Positions 43,420 through 52,539 of a stretch of DNA of 64,000 nucleotides are shown piece by piece. Numbering within the stretch: the first letter of the stretch is position 1; every line of letters begins with the position of its first letter. Source of the DNA: Bacillus sp. B15-48 (GTDB lineage Bacteria; Bacillota; Bacilli; Bacillales; Cytobacillaceae). The notes under the pieces were generated by a model. The model saw only the letters and a list, made by a program, of their open reading frames with translations. It was not told the origin of the DNA and did no database searches. The stretch lies in the NCBI RefSeq assembly GCF_016879755.1, contig NZ_WOFU01000007.1, forward strand, positions 62,001 to 126,000. Reading direction: 5' to 3'. The position numbers and the translations under genes were made by a program.

Positions 43420-44700
43420 TTAATGGCTTTGTGAAAAATTCTTTTGTATTGACTCATTTTTTGCCCATTTTTCCTTTCGAACATCTTCTGATAATAAACG
43501 TTCAGCAGCAAAAGTCCCTAAAATAAAGCAAATAAATACCGTTGTTGACTGTAATAAAGAGGCTGTTAAGAAGGAATAATTGATTAATAAAGCAAACAAT
43601 AATATTCGATTTTTTGTTATGGAAAAAAACGTATAAATAATAAAAATAGTAAAGAACAAACCACCAAGTACTCCATACTCAACGAGTAATTTTATATAAG
43701 CGGTTGGGTGGGCTGTATTAAACACTCTTGAATGTTCATCAAATGTATACTCTCTCCCATAATAATTCTGAACTGTACCCGCCCCTGTTCCAAATAATAC
43801 GGTACCTGTATCCTCTATTGTGACAAATTCTTTATAGGCTAACCATGGAGCGACAAAGCGAACATGACCGCTTGTTCTAGGTGTATTAAACTCATTTAAT
43901 CTCTCAATAAAAATTTCTCCATACCCTTTTTCAAAGAAGACAAACACGGATATACCGATAAGAATCGTTAAGGCAAAAACTTTTATCGGCTTTAAATTAA
44001 AAAGTATTGGTACAGCAATAACTGCAAGAATGATAAAACCTGTTCCTGAAAAGGAAAGTAACATACCTATAAAGAAAAGAATCATTACCTTTAATCGCTT
44101 CTTTGTTAAAAATTCGATAATAATTCCCGTTGCCAGCATTTTTGAATAAAAAGAAGGCTCTAGCATGATCATTCCGTTTGCCTTAAAAAAAGGTGAACCA
44201 GGAAATAAAGGATTATAAGTGTAATACCCTGTTAATAAAAACTGTTCAGGCACCCCTTTTAATGGATCTATAAAATTGATGCCAACAAATTGCAACGAAA
44301 ATTGAATGATACCCAAAATAGCGACAATCATCATCATACCTTGGTAGGTTGAAAGAATATACTTGAGACTTCCTTTACTCTTATTAACAAAAATAAAAGG
44401 AAGATAAAAAGCTATAACTGATAATAATGAAGCAAGCCCTACTGCTTTTGAATGGATGAGGGCATATAAACTTGCTAAAATAAGAGCACTTATCGCACCT
44501 AAAAATAGTAAAAACCTTTTCTGATCGATTTCAACCTCATTGAAGAAATAAAGGATTATGACCGATAATAAGGATAAGAGAAACACTGGGGAAAGCTGTA
44601 AATCTCCTATCGTTATCGCGGTTCGTTGCAAAAAGATTAAACTAAATAGTATCAAGAAAATGAATATTTTTTCCCTTCCACCAATTCCGTTTTCTACCAT
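43420..44700 (-). CDS. O-antigen ligase/Wzy-type polymerase
   Basis: A 426-residue protein with about 12 membrane helices and the large outer loop typical of Wzy/WaaL-type proteins (about 290-345, with VLFGTGAGTVQNYYGREY and AHPTAYIKLLVEYGVLGG). It should link repeat units outside the membrane. RBS AAAGGAG. With Wzx, Wzz-like and priming transferase genes it completes a Wzy-dependent pathway. Confidence 0.87.
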   Translation of the reverse strand: MVENGIGGREKIFIFLILFSLIFLQRTAITIGDLQLSPVFLLSLLSVIILYFFNEVEIDQKRFLLFLGAISALILASLYALIHSKAVGLASLLSVIAFYLPFIFVNKSKGSLKYILSTYQGMMMIVAILGIIQFSLQFVGINFIDPLKGVPEQFLLTGYYTYNPLFPGSPFFKANGMIMLEPSFYSKMLATGIIIEFLTKKRLKVMILFFIGMLLSFSGTGFIILAVIAVPILFNLKPIKVFALTILIGISVFVFFEKGYGEIFIERLNEFNTPRTSGHVRFVAPWLAYKEFVTIEDTGTVLFGTGAGTVQNYYGREYTFDEHSRVFNTAHPTAYIKLLVEYGVLGGLFFTIFIIYTFFSITKNRILLFALLINYSFLTASLLQSTTVFICFILGTFAAERLLSEDVRKEKWAKNESIQKNFSQSH

Positions 44701-44745
44701 AGAACTTCTCCTTTATCTTTTACCATTCCCTCTCATTCACACCAC

Positions 44746-45675
44746 TTAATTAATGTATTGTCCTTTTTTGTTTTTAATCCCATGGATTGCTCCCTTTATA
44801 ATCATGCTGCTTCTTTTCAACTTATTATCACAATTTAAAACATAAAGGATGTGAAACTTTATTATTCTAATAAAAATGTACATAAAGGCAAGCCATTTAT
44901 ATTTAGCATTATTTCGACAAACCATTAAATAACCATTTCTCATTAAATAGTAAGCATAATATGGAGACAGGTCAGCTGACTTCGTTGAACTAGATTCTTT
45001 ATGGTGAATAATTGATGAAGGAACATAAACTATTTTCATCCCTGCCCTTTTTGCCTTTAAATTCCAATCTGTATCCTCATAGTAAATAAAATAGTCTTCA
45101 TCCAAGAATCCAATCTTTTGAATTAATTCCTTCCGAAATAACATGCTGCAACCTACGATAAAATCTACTTCCTTCATTTTGTCGTACTGGCCGTAATCTT
45201 TTTCGTTTATTCCTATTGGTCTACTCGTGCCTAAATAAGGGTTAATTGTTCCGCCAGCAAACCATAGTAAATTATTGTTAATATTATAGATTTTCGAACC
45301 GACAATCCCAACTTGCTCGTCATCATCAATCACTTCAACGAGTTTACTCAATGCTTCAGGTTCTACATATGTATCATTATTAAGCATCCAATAGTAATCA
45401 AATCCCTGTTCATACGCCGTTCGAATTCCCACATTATTACCACCAGCACAACCTAAATTACTACCCGACTGAATAAATGTTAACGGAAGCTTGAATGTGT
45501 CACCTTCTTGATCTTTTATGAATTTAGAATATGAATCATCGGTTGAAGCATTATCAACTACAAAAACATGAAAATTTGGATATGTAAGACACTCTAGTGA
45601 TTTTAGACATTCAAATGTATCTTGATAACCATTCCAATTAAGAAGAATAATAGCAACTGAAGATGGGGAGTTCAT
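44746..45675 (-). CDS. Family 2 glycosyltransferase, rhamnosyltransferase-like
   Basis: A 309-residue GT-A enzyme: AIILLNWNGYQDTFECLKSL at the start, VDNASTDDSY for nucleotide binding, MLNNDTYVEPEAL with the metal-binding DxD-equivalent, and YYEDTDWNLKAKRAGMKIVYVP near the C-terminus. It resembles enzymes that transfer dTDP-rhamnose. Presence of rfbABCD supports that donor. Confidence 0.87.
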   Translation of the reverse strand: MNSPSSVAIILLNWNGYQDTFECLKSLECLTYPNFHVFVVDNASTDDSYSKFIKDQEGDTFKLPLTFIQSGSNLGCAGGNNVGIRTAYEQGFDYYWMLNNDTYVEPEALSKLVEVIDDDEQVGIVGSKIYNINNNLLWFAGGTINPYLGTSRPIGINEKDYGQYDKMKEVDFIVGCSMLFRKELIQKIGFLDEDYFIYYEDTDWNLKAKRAGMKIVYVPSSIIHHKESSSTKSADLSPYYAYYLMRNGYLMVCRNNAKYKWLAFMYIFIRIIKFHILYVLNCDNKLKRSSMIIKGAIHGIKNKKGQYIN

Positions 45676-45728
45676 CTATAACGCACCTCGGTTTTTCTAA
45701 ATTTCACCTAATTAACATTAGAGGAATA

Positions 45729-45756
45729 GTCCTTCACTCTCTCTCGAGTAAAGGAC
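45729..45756. other. Inverted repeat inside the exopolysaccharide operon
   Basis: GTCCTTCACTC/GAGTAAAGGAC with one mismatch, between the thymidylyltransferase and GT2 genes. No T-tract follows on either strand, so it may be an RNA-processing or partial-termination signal. Confidence 0.45.
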
Positions 45757-45771
45757 CTTGCTTCTTTCACT

Positions 45772-46548
45772 TTAAGACACAAGTGTAGGGGTACTAGTTG
45801 TGTTTTTCTTTATCTCATCAATTGCTTGAAAATCAATTTCAATATGCTCCACTATTTTATGAGCTCGTGCCAGAGATGCATGAGTCCCTGCATCAATCCA
45901 GTCACCAGAAACGACACCAAACCTTAATTCATTTAGCTCGATATAAGCATTGTTTACATCCGTAATTTCTAGTTCACCTCTTCCTGATGGTTTCAATGTT
46001 TTAATAATGTCAAAAACCCGATTGTCGTACATATAAAACCCAGTGACTGCAAACTTAGATTTTGGATGTTGAGGCTTTTCTTCTATTGATACAATGAGAT
46101 CATTTTCAATTTCTGCTACACCAAATCGATGAGGGTCATGGACCTCTTTAATTAAAATCTTTGCTCCACCACCCTGGCGAATATAATCATTGATATAAGG
46201 TGTAATATCGTCAGTAAAGATGTTATCTCCTAAAATCACAGTCATTAAGTCATTCCCTACAAATTCTTTTGCAAGATCCAACGCCTCGGCAATACCTCCG
46301 GCTTTATCCTGAACCCGGTACGTTAACTTAATACCAATTTCAGATCCACTTCCTAGAAGATTAATAATATCCCCAGCATGGTGACGTCCTGTTACAATGA
46401 GAATTTCATCGACTCCAGCTTCTTTTAGTTTTGCAATCGAATAATAGATCATTGGATACTTGCCTACAGGCAGTAAATGTTTATTTGTAACATTTGTTAA
46501 TGGATTTAACCGTGAACCAGTACCACCTGCAAGAATAATACCTTTCAT
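45772..46548 (-). CDS. rfbA: Glucose-1-phosphate thymidylyltransferase, short form
   Basis: A 258-residue nucleotidyltransferase: MKGIILAGGTGSRLNPLTNV, KHLLPVGKYPMIYY, GDNIFTD and WIDAGTHASL. It makes dTDP-glucose, the first step to dTDP-rhamnose. It is shorter than the usual 290-residue RmlA, as in several Gram-positive clusters. The ATG at 46548 follows AGGTGG by five bases; the GTG three codons earlier overlaps that RBS. Confidence 0.88.
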   Translation of the reverse strand: MKGIILAGGTGSRLNPLTNVTNKHLLPVGKYPMIYYSIAKLKEAGVDEILIVTGRHHAGDIINLLGSGSEIGIKLTYRVQDKAGGIAEALDLAKEFVGNDLMTVILGDNIFTDDITPYINDYIRQGGGAKILIKEVHDPHRFGVAEIENDLIVSIEEKPQHPKSKFAVTGFYMYDNRVFDIIKTLKPSGRGELEITDVNNAYIELNELRFGVVSGDWIDAGTHASLARAHKIVEHIEIDFQAIDEIKKNTTSTPTLVS

Positions 46549-46683
46549 TTTAGCCACCTCATTTTTTAATTGAAAATCATGACCTAAGGCTTAACAGTTC
46601 CCAACAAAGTACAATTAAGTTCTTAAAAAAGAACGAATGGGCATTACAAATTATTAAAGTAAGGATAGAGGATCTTATTATTA

Positions 46684-47358
46684 TTAAGATAAAAGCAGAC
46701 TCTTTTTGGTCTTCTTATCATTGAGCACAGCTCCTAAAAACTTGGCCTTACCATTCATTAAATTATTTTTTGCTATTTCCACTTTATTCTTTTTCGTTTT
46801 GCCGCTTTTGATGACGATGATTGAACCATCACAAATATTGGCGAGAACTTGTGAATCTGCAATCTCTACTATTGGTGGACTATCGATTAATACGATATCG
46901 TATTTTTCCTTTATTTTCTCAAGGAAAGAAATCATTTCTTTTGAACCTAATAAATCAGACTCAATTGGAGGTTTAGGCCCACTAGTAATGAGATCAAGAT
47001 TTTCTATAGCGGTGGATAATACCAACTTCTCCAGTGAATAATTATTCAGAAGGATATCAATTAAACCACTAAAATTATTTTTTGAAAAAAAATTGTGTAA
47101 TTCAGGTCTTCGAAAATCAGCATCTATTAGCAAGACCCTCTTTCCTTGTTGTGCAAATACAATTCCTAAGTTTGCGACTGTTGTTGTCTTTCCTTCACCA
47201 CGCGAAGCGGATGTAACAAAAATCGTCTGAATCATTTCATGATTGTATAGGTACTGAAGATTTGTACGAATAATCCTGTATTGTTCGGCGTACCTAGACT
47301 CAGGATTAGTTTGTGATATAAGCGGTTTTATTGCACTCGAATTTTTTCTACTAAACAA
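46684..47358 (-). CDS. CpsD/YwqD-type BY-kinase
   Basis: A 224-residue ATPase of the bacterial tyrosine-kinase family: Walker A SRGEGKTTTVANLG, Walker A' VLLIDADFRRPELH, Walker B IVLIDSPP. It pairs with the membrane modulator 5 bp upstream to control chain length and export. Most family members end in a tyrosine cluster that is autophosphorylated; here the end is KKTKKSLLLS with no tyrosine. TTG start with AGGGGG upstream. Confidence 0.88.
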   Translation of the reverse strand: MFSRKNSSAIKPLISQTNPESRYAEQYRIIRTNLQYLYNHEMIQTIFVTSASRGEGKTTTVANLGIVFAQQGKRVLLIDADFRRPELHNFFSKNNFSGLIDILLNNYSLEKLVLSTAIENLDLITSGPKPPIESDLLGSKEMISFLEKIKEKYDIVLIDSPPIVEIADSQVLANICDGSIIVIKSGKTKKNKVEIAKNNLMNGKAKFLGAVLNDKKTKKSLLLS

Positions 47359-47363
47359 TCTAC

Positions 47364-48110
47364 TTATCCCCCTAATCCTTTATTTTGAGAGAAAACTACT
47401 TTTTCTTTAACATTGGGTGTCTTGTTGTTTGTATCTTTTGATTGGACATGTGAAACTACACCAATTACAGGAATATTTAATAATTCCTCGATATCTTCTT
47501 CATAAATAATTGTGTTACGGAAAACTTCTAAAAATAATGAAATCGTGAAAGCAATAACTAAACCAGCTAATAAGCCAATAACCATAAAAAGAATGGGCTT
47601 TGGGTAGATAGGTTCTGGATTAGCCTTTACTTTAGTAGGAGGAAATAACTGTACGTTATCAATCTTGATTATTTCCAAAACTTGTTTCTCAAAAACAGTT
47701 GCAACTTTATTAACAATGTCTACAGCTAACTCGTAATTAGCATCTTTTACAATGATGGTTATTACCTGTGATTCATTCTGGGTATTTACCACAATATTCT
47801 TACTTAATTCTTTATAGGTTTTATTCAGTTTTAAGTCGTTAATAACTTGTTCAATAACCACATCTGAATAGATAATATCCTTATACGTGTTGGCAAATTG
47901 AAAGTTCGTCATCACCGTATTAAAATCAACAACCTCATTCGGAGTAATATTATTAACAACAATCTTCCTGGAAGCTTCATAAGCCGGAGTCAACACATAA
48001 GTAGCTATAGCCCAACTAACCCCCGCAAAAATTACCCCTAGAAATGTGATTAACAATATATGTTCTTTCAGGATCCTCCAAAATTGCCTAATACTTATCG
48101 TTTGTTCCAT
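47364..48110 (-). CDS. Wzz/CpsC-type chain-length and kinase modulator
   Basis: A 248-residue protein with two membrane helices (about 18-38 and 172-194) around an external domain, and a cytosolic tail. The proline-rich PEPIYPKP before helix 2 is the Wzz signature. It activates the BY-kinase and sets polymer length. RBS AAAGGAG. Confidence 0.9.
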   Translation of the reverse strand: MEQTISIRQFWRILKEHILLITFLGVIFAGVSWAIATYVLTPAYEASRKIVVNNITPNEVVDFNTVMTNFQFANTYKDIIYSDVVIEQVINDLKLNKTYKELSKNIVVNTQNESQVITIIVKDANYELAVDIVNKVATVFEKQVLEIIKIDNVQLFPPTKVKANPEPIYPKPILFMVIGLLAGLVIAFTISLFLEVFRNTIIYEEDIEELLNIPVIGVVSHVQSKDTNNKTPNVKEKVVFSQNKGLGG

Positions 48111-48189
48111 TTAATAAGCTCCTTTACATAGCCAAGGTTATTAATTTTAGAAAAACTTGCAGTGCTTCCACTGTTTTTTCCAACAGATC

Positions 48190-48861
48190 TTAAAAAGCGT
48201 TTTTTGAACCAAATAGAACAAACACAGTGAAGATAATAATTTTAAGATCTACCATGATTGACCTTGTTCGAATATAGTATAAATCTAGTTCTACCATTTC
48301 TTTAAAGCCAATATTGCTTCTACCACTGACTTGCCACAACCCAGTACACCCTGGAATAACATACAATCGCTGTAATTCATATTTAGAATATTGTTCTACC
48401 TCTCTTGGAAGAGGAGGGCGTGGTCCCACGAGACTCATGTCTCCTTTTAAGACATTAATTAGCTGTGGAAGCTCGTCAAGACTTGTTTTCCTTATAAACC
48501 TACCAACTTTTGTTACTCTTGGATCATTTTTCATCTTAAACATATGTCCACTGACGTCATTGTACTTCAATAGGTCATTAAGTTTTTCTTCAGCATTTGA
48601 TACCATAGAACGGAATTTATACATAATGAATTCTTTTCCATTTAACCCCACCCGCTTTTGCTTAAAAAAAAGAGGACCTTTAGGATCTTCAATCTTAATT
48701 GCTAGAGCGATAATAAGAAAAACAAAGCCAAAAATTAAAATTCCTGTTAGAGCTCCGAAGATATCTAGCCATCGTTTTGTCCTTAAATAAAATGTTTTAT
48801 TGTTTACTAGAATCTCATCATTCTTTACCTTCAATAAAATATTTTCAACGGGATTAGACAT
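48190..48861 (-). CDS. Polyprenyl-phosphate sugar-1-phosphate transferase (priming)
   Basis: A 223-residue enzyme of the bacterial sugar transferase family: one membrane helix (about 32-56), then KRWLDI, GPLFFKQKRVGLNGKEFIMYKFRSM, DELPQLINVLKGDMSLVGPRPPLP and PGCTGLWQVSGRS. It starts each repeat unit by moving a sugar-1-phosphate from UDP-sugar to undecaprenyl phosphate. Confidence 0.93.
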   Translation of the reverse strand: MSNPVENILLKVKNDEILVNNKTFYLRTKRWLDIFGALTGILIFGFVFLIIALAIKIEDPKGPLFFKQKRVGLNGKEFIMYKFRSMVSNAEEKLNDLLKYNDVSGHMFKMKNDPRVTKVGRFIRKTSLDELPQLINVLKGDMSLVGPRPPLPREVEQYSKYELQRLYVIPGCTGLWQVSGRSNIGFKEMVELDLYYIRTRSIMVDLKIIIFTVFVLFGSKNAF

Positions 48862-48955
48862 ATTAGCCCCTGCCTTTTTAACCTTGATTTACTTTCTTCC
48901 TTAGATTATGTGATAGCAATAATCAAAAATCTTAGAACTCATCTTATTTTGAACT

Positions 48956-49900
48956 CTAACTCAAAGGTAGTTTTGGATATTTTTGTGAATTACAGGTATT
49001 TTCAGGATGTTTCCCCTTTTCATAGATGGTTTGATTCCTATTTTCATTTGAAAATCTCACAAAGAAATGAGTAAGTGCCTTCCTCCAATTTTCCATTTGC
49101 GGGAAACCATTTTCCCTTAATGCAGTATTATTTAATACAGAGTAATGGGGGCGTGGAGCCTTTCTAGGGAATTCATCTGTCTTACAAGGTACAACATTCA
49201 TTTCAATATTTGCTTCTTCAAATATCGCTAATGCGAACTCATGCCAAGAACAGCTTCCCGAATTTGTTACATGATATATGCCATATTTATCGGTGGAAAT
49301 TAAGCGTAAAATACATTGCGCCAAATCGAACGTGTAGGTAGGACTGCCAATTTGATCATCCACAACCATAACCTGATCGATCTTATCCGAAAGCTTTAAC
49401 ATTGTTTTTACGAAGTTTTTTCCATGAACCCCATATACCCACGATGTTCTGACGATAAAATATTTGCCTAGATATTTTCTTACGTAATTTTCACCAGCAA
49501 GTTTTGTTTGTCCATAGACACCTAGTGGACATGGAGTTTCGCTCTCCCCAATCGGCTTTTTACTATCACCATTAAATACGTAGTCAGTACTTATAAATAC
49601 GAACTTTGCCTTTAACTTAGAGGCTGCTATTGCCAAATTCTTTGTACCAATCCCATTCACTAGAAATGCGGTATCAGGAACATCCTCGGCCATGTCTACA
49701 TTCGTATATGCTGCGGCATGAATGACGACATCGGGCATTAATTCATAGATTTTTTTTTGGACTTGAGTGGGATCAGTAATGTCTAAATCTTCTCTACTTA
49801 ATCCAACAACTTCGACTTCGTTTTCCTCATTCAAAATGGAAACTAGCTCAGTTCCTAGTTGTCCTTTCGCACCAGTAACGACTACCTTTAAAGGAGACAT
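48956..49900 (-). CDS. rfbD: dTDP-4-dehydrorhamnose reductase
   Basis: A 314-residue short-chain reductase: GAKGQLGTEL at the start, YTNVDMAED, and the catalytic Y-x3-K in GVYGQTKLAGE. It catalyses the last step to dTDP-L-rhamnose. The last 30 residues or so, after WRKALTHFF, are polar and unlike the usual end of the family (about 285 residues). Overlaps the end of rfbB by 13 bp. Confidence 0.9.
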   Translation of the reverse strand: MSPLKVVVTGAKGQLGTELVSILNEENEVEVVGLSREDLDITDPTQVQKKIYELMPDVVIHAAAYTNVDMAEDVPDTAFLVNGIGTKNLAIAASKLKAKFVFISTDYVFNGDSKKPIGESETPCPLGVYGQTKLAGENYVRKYLGKYFIVRTSWVYGVHGKNFVKTMLKLSDKIDQVMVVDDQIGSPTYTFDLAQCILRLISTDKYGIYHVTNSGSCSWHEFALAIFEEANIEMNVVPCKTDEFPRKAPRPHYSVLNNTALRENGFPQMENWRKALTHFFVRFSNENRNQTIYEKGKHPENTCNSQKYPKLPLS

Positions 49901-50910
49901 AATTGTTCACCATATTGCTTTTGGTAATAATCTAAATAAGTACCAAGTTTAATATTTTCCCACCATTCTTTATTATTTACATACCAATTAATTGTCTCGA
50001 CTATCCCGACATCAAAGGTATAATGTGGCTTCCAGCCTAATTCAGTTTCAATTTTAGTAGGGTCAATTGCATATCTTTTATCATGCCCAGGACGGTCTTT
50101 TACGTATTTAATTAGATTTTTCGATACACCTAATTTTTCGACAATTAAATTTACAATTTCATTATTCGTTTTTTCATTGTGACCACCTATGTTATATATT
50201 TCACCTGGTTTGCCGGCATGAACGACTAAATCTATTGCGGAACAATGATCTCTCACATGAAGCCAATCACGGGTATTTCCCCCGTCCCCATAAATTGGAA
50301 GTTCTTTCCCTTGCAGAGCATTCGTTACCAATAATGGGATCAGCTTTTCAGGGAAGTGGTATGGGCCATAGTTATTTGAACATCTTGTAATATTTACATT
50401 CATGCCATATGTTTCGTAATACGCACGGACTAATAAATCTCCGCCTGTCTTACTTGCCGAATAAGGACTATTAGGGGCTAGCGGTGTACTTTCAGTAAAA
50501 AAGCCTGTTTCTCCTAAACTTCCATAAACCTCATCAGTAGAAATTTGCACAAATTTCTTAATATTATTTTCTTTAGCGAGATCTAATAAACATTGTGTTC
50601 CAAGTACATTGGTTTTCACAAACACACCCGGATTAGTAATGCTGCGGTCAACATGTGATTCTGCTGCAAAATTAACAATGACATCGATTTGATATTTTTT
50701 TAGAAGAAAATCAACGAGCTCACGGTTATTGATATCTCCTTTAACAAAGGTATAATTCTCATGATTTTCTACGGCTTTTAAGTTTTCTAGATTCCCTGCG
50801 TAGGTTAAAAAATCTAAATTAACCACCTTGTCGTCAGGATAGGTCGCCAATATGTAATGAATAAAGTTACTGCCTATAAAACCAGCACCACCTGTTATTA
50901 ACAATTTCAT
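49888..50910 (-). CDS. rfbB: dTDP-glucose 4,6-dehydratase
   Basis: A 340-residue enzyme: TGGAGFIGSNF, the active-site STDEVYG, and the Y-x3-K in SPYSASKTGGD; TRCSNNYGPYHFPEK is also typical. It makes dTDP-4-keto-6-deoxyglucose. The ATG at 50910 overlaps the rfbC stop (ATGA), so translation is coupled. Confidence 0.95.
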   Translation of the reverse strand: MKLLITGGAGFIGSNFIHYILATYPDDKVVNLDFLTYAGNLENLKAVENHENYTFVKGDINNRELVDFLLKKYQIDVIVNFAAESHVDRSITNPGVFVKTNVLGTQCLLDLAKENNIKKFVQISTDEVYGSLGETGFFTESTPLAPNSPYSASKTGGDLLVRAYYETYGMNVNITRCSNNYGPYHFPEKLIPLLVTNALQGKELPIYGDGGNTRDWLHVRDHCSAIDLVVHAGKPGEIYNIGGHNEKTNNEIVNLIVEKLGVSKNLIKYVKDRPGHDKRYAIDPTKIETELGWKPHYTFDVGIVETINWYVNNKEWWENIKLGTYLDYYQKQYGEQLCLL

Positions 50911-51473
50911 ATCTTTACGCCCTTCCACTCAAAATTATTTACTGCATGTTTTAATATTGGATGGTTTTTATCTTTTTCAGATAATATTGGATTCGATTTC
51001 GGCCATTTGATGCCAATTGCAGGATCATTCCAAATAATTCCTCTATCATGCTGTGGAGAAAATAAATGATCAACTTTATATTGCACTTCTGTGTTCTCTA
51101 CTAAAGTACAAAAACCATGAGCAAATCCCTGCGGAATCAATAACTGCAGCTTATTTTCAGCTGTTAAAATAAAAGCTTCCCATTCTCCATATGTAGGGGA
51201 TCCCTTTCTAATATCCACAGCGACATCGTAAATAGCACCTCTCGTAACACGAACAAGCTTTGTTTGTGCCTTAGGATTAAGTTGAAAGTGCATGCCTCTA
51301 ATCGTTCCAGCTTTTTTGGACAATGAATGATTATCTTGAATAAAATTCAAGTTCATTCCAATCTCTTTGTATACCTTTTCGTTATAGCTTTCATAAAAGA
51401 AACCACGTTCGTCTTCATAGACAATCGGCTCAAGTAGTAACACATCCTGAAATTTTGTAGGAATGATATTCAT
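50907..51473 (-). CDS. rfbC: dTDP-4-dehydrorhamnose 3,5-epimerase
   Basis: A 188-residue cupin-fold epimerase: FYESYNEKVYKE, NHSLSKKAGTIRGMHFQ with the catalytic His, and IPQGFAHGFCTL. Third step of the dTDP-rhamnose route. RBS TAGGAG before the ATG. Confidence 0.95.
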   Translation of the reverse strand: MNIIPTKFQDVLLLEPIVYEDERGFFYESYNEKVYKEIGMNLNFIQDNHSLSKKAGTIRGMHFQLNPKAQTKLVRVTRGAIYDVAVDIRKGSPTYGEWEAFILTAENKLQLLIPQGFAHGFCTLVENTEVQYKVDHLFSPQHDRGIIWNDPAIGIKWPKSNPILSEKDKNHPILKHAVNNFEWKGVKI

Positions 51474-51495
51474 TTTTCCAACTCCTAATCACAAT

Positions 51496-52539
51496 CTAAT
51501 TAATTAACAAAAGTTGCTTTGTTTCCATTTGTCTATGGGGTATTTCAAATATTTCAAAAAGCCAAGAATCAATTGAATATTTGTCATATATCTCTTTAGG
51601 TACTTCTTTAAAGTGATTTCTAATAAAATCCAGACTGATCATTGGATGTTCCCGATCAATAACATTGATATTTTCCGGATGATATATATCGTAGTTTCTA
51701 ATAGATGAATTAGTAGTTATCAACTTTTGTTTCGCCCCAAAAACTTCGATTGTCCTTATCGTTAAGCCGTTTTGCTTCGGTCTTTCAATATCGATAATGA
51801 CCTTCGCCCTCGAGAACAACTCGAGCACCTCATTCTTTGGGAGCCCCTTAAACTGAAGTTCTTTTTCCCCAAACATTCTCAAGTCTTTGTTAAAGAACCT
51901 TTTAATATGGAATAGGAGTTTACTAGGATAATATTTATAAAAGTGATAATTTAAACCATTATCTATTAGCTGTTCTTCAATCTTTTTAAGAATTGTAAAC
52001 CGGTCAGTATGTACCGTACCGACAAAAAGTACATCAATGTCCTTTTTTCTTTTAGTAGCAGCAAGTTCCCTATAATCATCAATGTAAAATAATGGTCTGA
52101 ATTTTAATTCACTGTACGTTTGAGCATCTTCCCGATCAAACGTATAGACAAGATCAAACATGTCTTTAATTTTTTTTGAATGTGGTGAATAGTTGAACGC
52201 ATCCCACATATAGAGGATAAACTTGGCTTTTTTATGAAATTCTTTCAATTTTCTGATGTTATTTTTTGATATTACTTCCCCTCTAATAATAAAAACTGCG
52301 TCGTAATCCCTGTTCTTCGTTTTTGCAATGATTTCGTTATAATAGTTGGCATTTCTTCTCGCCAGTAAATTCCTATTCACTCGAATCAGAGCTTTTGTAA
52401 GAAAATCATTTTTTGGACGCTCATCATAGAAATCAACTACACTGCCAAGAGACTCTAGCTTCATCTTGATTTCTTCTTCGTAACCAAAAAACTTCGGTGA
52501 AATAAATAGGATTCTCTTACCACTAAATTCATTCATCAT
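51496..52539 (-). CDS. CgeB-like glycosyltransferase
   Basis: A 347-residue protein with a GT-B fold pattern: KRILFISPKFFGYEEEIK at the start, DVLFVGTVHTDRF in the middle, and VIIDIERPKQNGLTIRTIEVFGAKQKLITTN near the end, as in CgeB-type glycosyltransferases. Donor and acceptor unknown. Start overlaps the stop of the upstream epimerase gene. Confidence 0.8.
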   Translation of the reverse strand: MMNEFSGKRILFISPKFFGYEEEIKMKLESLGSVVDFYDERPKNDFLTKALIRVNRNLLARRNANYYNEIIAKTKNRDYDAVFIIRGEVISKNNIRKLKEFHKKAKFILYMWDAFNYSPHSKKIKDMFDLVYTFDREDAQTYSELKFRPLFYIDDYRELAATKRKKDIDVLFVGTVHTDRFTILKKIEEQLIDNGLNYHFYKYYPSKLLFHIKRFFNKDLRMFGEKELQFKGLPKNEVLELFSRAKVIIDIERPKQNGLTIRTIEVFGAKQKLITTNSSIRNYDIYHPENINVIDREHPMISLDFIRNHFKEVPKEIYDKYSIDSWLFEIFEIPHRQMETKQLLLIN

